Assembly: GCA_015956445.1 (NCBI GenBank)
Contig: WIUZ02000005.1
Location: 2,170,001-2,234,000 of the forward strand
Direction: 5' to 3'
DNA: 64,000 bases
Source of the DNA: Thelephora terrestris
Lineage: Eukaryota; Basidiomycota; Agaricomycetes; Thelephorales; Thelephoraceae
The position numbers and the translations under genes were made by a program. Positions 56,889 to 64,000 of the stretch are shown one piece after another; position 1 is the stretch's first letter; every line of letters begins with the position of its first letter. The notes under the pieces are model-generated. The model did not search any database. It had not been told where the DNA came from and worked only from the letters and a program-made list of their open reading frames with translations.

Positions 56889-58961
56889 TCAAGCCCACTC
56901 GGTGTTCGACCACCAGGTTTTCTCAGCACCCTTGATCCGATATTCTACGATGCCCTTCGAACTTGCAACATATACGTGGGAACCTGTAGGGTCGAAACAG
57001 ACGCCTGCGAGATCGAGGTTGTCTTCTGGTTTTGATGACTCCTCGATCGGCGTCTCTGGTCGCCTCGCCCGGCTTGCATTCGCAAGGGCACGCAGGGTCG
57101 TCATAGAGCTGGTCGTGACTGGGTTTATCGTCCGCATTCCTCGTGGGCGCCGCCCAACGTATGGTGGTCCGGGGGATAGGGTCGGAGTGGTAAGTGAGGG
57201 GGATGAGAAGGTGTGTGATGGAGGAGTGTAAGTCGGCGATGCAGCCCTCGATCCAGCAGCAGAGCTCAGGCACTCCGTGTCCAACTCATCAACTTCCATG
57301 TCATCTCCCCGATCTCCTTGTTCGTCCACATCGGTCATTTCCATGTCCCCATCTCCGTCTTGGTGGGACTCCGACCGTCTACGCGCGGGCCTGAGTCTCG
57401 TTCGGGTCGTGCGCAAACCGTGCCTGCGTAGGAGCCTACTAACGTCCTCTTCTTCCCTGGTAGACCCCAGCCTAGGAACGACAACCACACCACCATCGTC
57501 CAACTCCTCGTCAGAAGTAAAGGGCCCGTCCATAAGATGCAAGCCCATAGAGTTGGTCGTAGGAAGGGCTGAGATGGCAGACTCGGATCTGGTGGACCGA
57601 TGGCCAGGTCTACCGGAATTCTGGAGGCAACTTATGGTCGGATCGGGTACCCGGACTATCTGTTCGGTTTCAAACGTCCGGGCGTCGATCAAATGCAGCA
57701 GAGATGTGTGCTGCAAGGTTCCATTGTCAGCGGATCAGGTAGAGAACGAGAGATTGGAAGAAACCCACCTCAGTGAAAACGAGTACTTCCTTGCCATCAG
57801 CGCCTTCAGGAGAGAACTTGATGCTTCGAATACCCCATCCCGGTGCCCGTGATCCGCCTCGACTCCAATCCCAGAGGTCTTCCTCATACATGTATCCACT
57901 AGCCTCCCCTGTAGCCCTTCTTTCCTTCCCCCGCGTGCGATCAGTTTCGAGGACCTTGAGTGGCTTTGAACTGCGAACATCCCAAATAACCGCTACGCCT
58001 TCTTGACTTGCCACGGCAAACTTCATTCCATTTGCCGAATACGATGTCGAAAACGAGGCAGGTAGGGAGGGTTGAGGGTACTGGGGAGAGTAGTATTGAT
58101 GGGTGAAAACCGATGGCGTATATGGTACAAGCGAGTATTTCGCAATTGATTCGAAAGAGAGACGGGAGGAGCCGGATATGTGGTGGAGGTACACTTGCGG
58201 TGAATCGCCAACTGACAAAAGGGTTCGGCCATCAGGAGATACAGACGCTGATGGATCGTTATGAGATGCAGCCGGTCGCATGTTTGGAAAGTGACTCACA
58301 GTGGTTCACGGGAACGTCTATCCGCAGAACTCCAAGGTCCTTTAACCTGGAAGCCGTGGGGGAGTTGTCCGACGATCGGATGTTTACCTCGAAGAATTTG
58401 ACTGAACAATCGTTGTTGCTGACTGCAACTCTCGGTTCGACGCTGCTGATGTTGGCCTTAGTCAGGCTCAGCGAAGTCAACATAACAGAATTGTTAATAG
58501 AGCCTTGAAGTTGAGTTTGGTACTGCCAATGAGGGCGAGAGGACCGGTGATGGGGAGGCGACGAAGAAGTGGATGAGGATGGGGACGAAGAGTGTAGAGA
58601 TAAGTGGAGTTCTGCATCTTGTCCACCCGCTGCAAGGAGTGTCGTTGTGGAGTCGGGGAGGCGCAACGATGAGAGGGTGTTTGGGGTGAACGGGAGGCTC
58701 GCGATCGCTCGCTTCGAGCCCGAACGGAAAAGATTCTGCTCTAATATTGAACGGCCTTGCACATAATTCACTACGCCACGTTCGTGAGGGCAAATAAGTA
58801 AATCTCGGAGTTGACTTGATGGACGCGGAGGACATCGACGTGAGCGGAAGGCGATTACAGAGGAAGGTGAGGGCAACGTACACATGACCAATCGTGATTT
58901 CTGTAGAAACCGAAGATGTGGGGGTGGGAGGTGAGAGTAGAGATGGCCTTTGGACAGTCAT
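56889..58961 (-). CDS. WD40 repeat protein with DUF2415 domain
   Basis: The start MTVQRPSLLSPPTPTSSVST at 58961. Exons read LRDLLICPHERGVVNYVQGR, then SLRLPDSTTTLLAAGGQDAE and NDCSVKFFEVN (beta-propeller strands). An exon 58247-57769 follows (VSPDGRTLLSVGDSPQVYLH, GMKFAVASQEGVAVIWDVRS, GWGIRSIKFSPEGADGKEV). The last exon (57710-56889) opens with HTSLLHLIDARTFETEQIVR, the DUF2415 signature, then a long acidic, Arg/Ser-rich insert and a final propeller strand (LAGVCFDPTGSHVYVASSKG). About 600 residues. DUF2415 proteins are conserved in fungi with no settled function. Joints are in phase; the first intron boundary is the least certain. The tRNA-Val lies 370 bp beyond its stop. Confidence 0.82.
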
Positions 58962-61374
58962 GGTTGGTCGGAAAGCATATAGGTGTAGGATCGATCTGTT
59001 AGTACTGGTCGCTCTCGAAAGTTTCGTGGATCTGTAGCTGGCTGTGAGTTCACTGGTTGCCGGGAACGAGGAAGACGGGGAAGCGACAGGGCGACGCTGG
59101 TTGTACCCAAGGATATCTGTCGGGCAGAAGAGGGCAACTGACCTTGGAGAGGTTCAACGGGGACCTGGAGGAGGCGATGGAGCTCTTGAAATGGGAGATA
59201 CCGAAGTCGAGGGTGGGTTGGCTTGCCAAGGCTGCAGAAATAGGCGGAGAGGGAAGGTGGGTTTACGGTGGTTGGGAGACGACGCAAGGTGGATTGATCG
59301 AGACTGACTTGAGCACGACACGTCCGACTCCGCCACTGTCACGAACTTGATCTCGACCCACCAGGAGAACGACCACACCCAACCTAGACATAGGTTATAT
59401 ACCACGCGGTGTCAACTACTGGCTAATATTACTAGCTGGCGCGTACATGCTAAATTCACTATTCACGATTCATGATGCACAACGCACAAGGAAACCAAAA
59501 TGGGCGCAGCAACGAATGGATTTCTTGATCCACTCGGATCAGGTTCCGGAGTGGGTTGACCCACCAACCAGGTACACCATGCGCAAATGTACTACGTACA
59601 GATCGATATTCGATATTCGAGAGCACCGCTATCTTGAGCCTCGAACGTCCGCCAGCTTCAAGTTCACCGCAGAGGTGAGAAGAATTCCGATCAGAGCGGT
59701 TTCACCGTTGGGAATGCCCTGACAAATGCACGCCTGCCAAGGGCGCCACGCGCAGGAATGGTACGTTGGCACTGGGAGGCCAATTCAAAGTCCACATTCT
59801 ACGGTCCCGCCACACCTGGCCCAGTCGAGGTGAAGCGGGAGGACCCCTCGGCAACAACCGATTTACTTACTTTCATCTCGGACGGCGACTAGCGTCTCCC
59901 AGCACCGCCCTTTGGTCATAACCCTTTTCTCCCTGGGGGGATACATAAACTGCGCCCGACCTCTTCAACGCTCGTCCTCCGATTTCGTATTACCGCAGAT
60001 ACGATACAACCCCAGAATTCAGATACTGCCCTACACCAGAACGATTCAGTTACCGCCCCGCCCCGTATATTTTCTCCGATCACGGGTGGGCAACTATGGC
60101 TGCCAGCTCAAGAACCGAGGTCCTGGGCGCCATCATACGCTTCTCTCAAGCCGCTTACGGCTTGACAATCAGGTTGGATCCGAAATCAACGAGCCAGTGC
60201 AGGGCGAAGCCGAATGGCAATCCTCACTGAAAGTGTCACATTAATAGACGTGCCCTCATTTCCGAACGGTCTTGCGGGATACAACCGGGCAGCATGCCAA
60301 CGTGCCGCGGTCACCTGGTGCCACTGACAATTTTCTCGTTGGAAAATCGAGGGTTTCATGAACAAGCTTTGGATCAGCTTCTTCCAAGAGAAAGGCGAAG
60401 AGATCACCGCGATAAAATAGGCGGGAACCTTTCCACTGGGTGGCGTTGGGGTGGCGTGTGCTGTAACTTAACTTCTCCTCCACTCTCTTTATTGTTTATA
60501 TCCTCTTTCAAAATTCATGATCAATTCAAGATCCAAAGAGCAAACATTTCGTTACGTGAAATTCGGCTCGCGAAAAGATATGAGACAAAGGCATTCCCCG
60601 ATGGGCTGAAATCCAGCCTCAATTCCAGAGCAGAGGGGGATCTCCAGGGACTCATTTCCAAGCTCTGGTTTTGCGTCTTCCTGGAATTCGAGGTGCCCAG
60701 ATTACACGAAACTCCAGATTGGTTCCCCACCTGTCTGTCTCCGACATCCAGGATGCATGTGAGGGGCTCAGGCCGCATAGTACTCCCACTGTGAGATCTG
60801 CATGCGGGCTGCACGTATGCTAAATAAAGCTCTTTTCAATGAAAGCGCGGGGTTTTATCATCCTCTTTGCTGGCATTGGCAAGGAAATCATAAGCTTTTC
60901 ATTCGGGGTCAAATGCCACAGCGGCCAGGTACAGTCCAGGTTCTGCGATCGAGACCACCGATACTCATTTCTCCTTTACTGCGCAGAATGTGCCCCCTAA
61001 AATAGGACTTACAATGCCTCCACGCTGTCTATGCGTGAAAGCGAGCAGTTTCTTTGACATGTATCACGCCCCCGATGATCCAACTCGGTACACCCCTCCA
61101 CGTGGTGTGCACGCTGTTTGTAGTGTTCACAGGGCAGCACCATGGGCTCAAGCTACTTAAGCTGGGACTTAAGATAAGGACGAAACAACTCCGAGTTTCC
61201 GTCTAAGTCCGAGCTCTCAGTCTTGTCGTATCGTCAATTGGCCCGTCACCACACTCCCGGGCCCTCCATTCGAGCTGGTTCTCCATCGCTTTATTCTGAA
61301 TTCACATCCCGGAACGCCTACCCAGTACAAGGCCAAGACGAGGAGTGACAGACAAACGAAAGGCGGAACGTTCC
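58962..61374. other. intergenic, no supported gene
   Basis: Several frames are open just upstream of the WD40 gene (59000-59400), which may include its 5' leader. The rest to 61374 has only overlapping short frames without domains, including the 166-codon frame at 60294. I see no transposon, RNA gene or repeat array here. Confidence 0.5.
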
Positions 61375-63659
61375 ATGATGCTGCAGGGTAAGACAACCTC
61401 GATCCTGCTTGAACACCGCAGAATCTCCCGCACCAAGGGAGGGATTTGCAGGAACCATTTCCGTTCTTCCTCACTCACCCTCGAACCACTCTTTAGTTTC
61501 AGTATCTATTATTGGACTGCTCCTGGTTTTCCTCAGGGTTGCATTGGCTTTCGATGCCACTCGCAACGACAACGTGAGTGACGCCCGTTCTTAATCGATA
61601 AGCAATTGCATCTGCGTTTCCCCACGCTGATCATCATTTCATTCACAGCTCGCCGTGTACGTGCAACGTGCGAGCGCTCCGCTTCAGGTGTCCTTAATAA
61701 CTCAAACTTACAGGTACTATGGGCAAAATTCATACGGGGCCACGAGTAAATCCTCACTCAATCCGATCCAATATGGTTCCATGCCTGACCTGATTGATCA
61801 GACGCGGCTGACCGAGCTAACTGGCAGCAAGGATTGTCGACCTACTGTCAAGATGACACGATAGATACATTCCCCCTTGCATTCCTTACGTCTTTCACTG
61901 GACAGGGCGGCCTTCCATCACTGGACCTCGCAAATGTAAGTCTCAGTTCTTGGCAGCCCTCCGCAGCTTCCTGGGCTTACATCTTATCCAAGACTTGCAG
62001 CGGAACCACTGGCCTCTTTAATGGAACCGCCCTTCCGAACTGCCAATTCATGGCGGCCGACATCATGTCATGTCAAGCCAGCGGGAAACTAATCACACTC
62101 TCGCTGGGAGGAGCCACGGGATCCGCAAGTTTCACCTCTGATTCAGATGCGACTACTTTTGTGAGCCATCGCTACGGAGGCGCCTTGTTTTCCCTAACCT
62201 GACATTGGTCCCTTAGGCCAACACCTTATGGGATCTGTTCTTTGAAGGTAATTCTTCTACCAGGCCATTTGGCACCGCCGTTTTGGATGGGTAGGCCGAT
62301 CTTATCCCCGGACTATGTCCTTTCGTTGACCCACCGCCAGCGTTGACTTGGATATCGAGGGCGGTTCCACCTCGTGAGCAGTTTTCGAGTCCCTCGACGT
62401 TAACAACGACTCGACCGCACGTTCAGCTATTACCAAACCTTCCTCGATACGCTTCAAACGCATTTCAAAAGCGGAAGCAAGAGGTACGCGGAAATTTTGA
62501 TCGCGGTTTCTGCATGCTTCTGAGCCGGAAAATAGGTACTACACCACGGCCGCACCACAGTGTCCTTTCCCGGACGCATATCTGGGGAATGTCATCAACT
62601 CTTCACCGTTCGACGCTGTCTACGTCCAGTTCTGTTCGCCGTCACATATCTTACCATCAGTGAAAACGGCTAACCCGTGACGATAGATAACAATTTCTGT
62701 GGGGTCACCAAGTTCAACAATTCCAATGCTTGGAATTTTGGTCAGTGGGATAACTGGGCCAAAACGCAATCCCCAAACCCGAACGTGAAAGTCTACATCG
62801 GCGCCCCGGGTGGCCCCATGGCCGCTAACCAGGGCTCCTACGTTGACGTCAATACGTTGGGAAACATTGCCATTCAAACCCGTCAGAATTATTCGTCATT
62901 CGGCGGCATCATGCTTTGGGATGTCTCTCAGGCTTATGGTGAGCGAGGTTTACTTAGCTTGTGATTGTTGCACTTCTCATTCGCTTCGCCTTGAAAGCCA
63001 ATAATCGCTATGATCTTGCTATCAAGAACCTGATCACTGGTGGATCACCCCCCGCTACTACTACGCCCCTCTCAACCACCACCACGCGTCTGTCGACCAC
63101 CACGAAGCAATCTTCCTCCGCTTCTACGAAGCCACGTTCAACCAGTACCACAAAGCCACTTTCCACCGCCATCCCGTCTCCATCAAACACCACGAGGACC
63201 TCGTCGAGCACCAGGAAGTCATCCTCCACTACCATCAGTCCAGTTCCAACCCCCGTGCCGACCGTCAGTTGTGTCGGGGTCAGCGCTTGGGTTACCGACA
63301 TTCCTGTGCGTGTCCATGTTTTTGATGGTTTCAGATAGAACTGATTCCCGTTGATAAATAGTATGTCGGGGGCAATCAGGTCGTGTACAAGTGAGTAGAC
63401 TCCGCCTGCCTCTGATGGGGCAGTCGCTGATGTCGGGTGTCAGTGGCCATCTATGGACAGCTAAATGGTGGTCGTACGATTCAGTTCCAGGAGGTAATTT
63501 CGGAGTAACCTAGTTCATAGGACTGTTGCTGAGCGCTGAGCACTGATCTACTCAATAGGATCTGCCGGGGACTGGACAGACGATGGACCTTGTCCATCGG
63601 ATTCAGGATTTGCGGCTGCGCAGGGACAGACTCGGTACTGTTTCCTCAGTCTACGGTGA
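61375..63659 (+). CDS. GH18 chitinase (class III type) with C-terminal chitin-binding module
   Basis: Secreted endochitinase-type enzyme. A likely start is ATG 61375 with an intron GTAAGA..CGCAG; a hydrophobic signal segment ([17 protein letters not shown]) follows. In-phase exons give [54 protein letters not shown] and [16 protein letters not shown]. The catalytic [11 protein letters not shown] follows (DxxDxDxE, glutamate as acid). Later exons have [46 protein letters not shown] and [12 protein letters not shown] Thr/Ser-rich linker (about 63045-63260) leads to a CBM5/12-type module across three introns ([49 protein letters not shown]). Stop at 63657-63659. About eleven introns; looks intact. 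Roles in such fungi include wall remodelling and chitin use. Confidence 0.9.
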
Positions 63660-64000
63660 TCCGTCCCTCGGGAAGGCCTCAAACGTGGCGCCACCACGTT
63701 TGATGTATCGACCGGCAAGGCAAGGAACACGAAACATCGGAGGGACATTGGTGTATGAGTGTGTCAGTTGTTGGGATCAGAGTGTACTGTCGGGTGGCAC
63801 AGCAACCTGTTACGGCGAGTTGCAAAACGATAGACGTGTTTTTGAAAAAACAGGACGGTTTTCTTTTGTTTGTACCGTGACATATAAACAAAGATGTTTG
63901 AATTCAAAATTGGACGGAGATCAAACCCGGGTGTCTACCGACGGTGCCGTGAGACGGCAAACCGCGGAGAGCATTCAGTTGAGTGGCCCTTGGGCTCAAA
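63660..64000. other. 3' flank of the chitinase gene, nothing further recognised
   Basis: No open frame with a domain, no RNA gene and no repeat. Likely the 3' end region of the chitinase gene. Confidence 0.5.

Noticed and set aside
60294-60794. 166-codon frame as a gene
   Set aside because: No domain, mixed composition, overlapping frames on the other strand, and no splice pattern.

Overview
The window looks like basidiomycete fungal DNA, most likely an Agaricomycete. Protein-coding genes are broken by many short introns (about 50-90 nt, GT..AG), and the recognisable families are typical of mushroom-forming fungi: Plavaka transposases, DUF6589 and DUF6532-like proteins, a Crinkler-type effector with a nuclease-like and a kinase domain, and an unassigned multi-spanning membrane family. 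Nothing looks bacterial; there are no operons or ribosome-binding sites.

Left half (1-35 kb) is a nest of transposable elements. A Plavaka (CACTA-like) unit lies on the minus strand at the left edge, with a divergently transcribed DUF6532-like companion at 1.7-4.1 kb; each is split by a CACTG-ended MITE with a 3-bp target duplication. A second, mirrored unit has its companion gene at 5.9-11.1 kb (minus) and its transposase at 12.0-31.5 kb (plus). This second unit carries insertions inside insertions. A 3.3-kb foldback sits in the companion gene. A 10-kb element ending TGTCAG..CTGACA sits in transposase exon 2; inside it is a second element of the same family, and inside that a 3.8-kb foldback. 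A 6.3-kb DNA transposon carrying a RecQ-like helicase and a DUF6589 protein sits in a later transposase intron. Every one of these insertions has a readable target-site duplication (3, 5, 9 or 10 bp depending on family), so the order of events can be read from the sequence.

From 31.8 to 35.0 kb there is a broken 3' copy and then a whole-looking copy of a Crinkler-type gene (N-terminal region, PD-(D/E)XK-like domain, kinase-like domain).

Right half (35-64 kb) is ordinary host DNA: two inverted paralogues of a multi-spanning membrane protein (35.4 and 50.4 kb) flank a coiled-coil protein, the spliceosome factor CWC2, an unknown protein, a G-domain-like protein and a ketopantoate reductase-like enzyme. 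Then come a DJ-1/HSP31-type protein, a tRNA-Val(AAC), a WD40/DUF2415 protein and a GH18 chitinase with a C-terminal chitin-binding module. These genes have no evident common pathway. All exon boundaries were read by eye from splice signals and family conservation.
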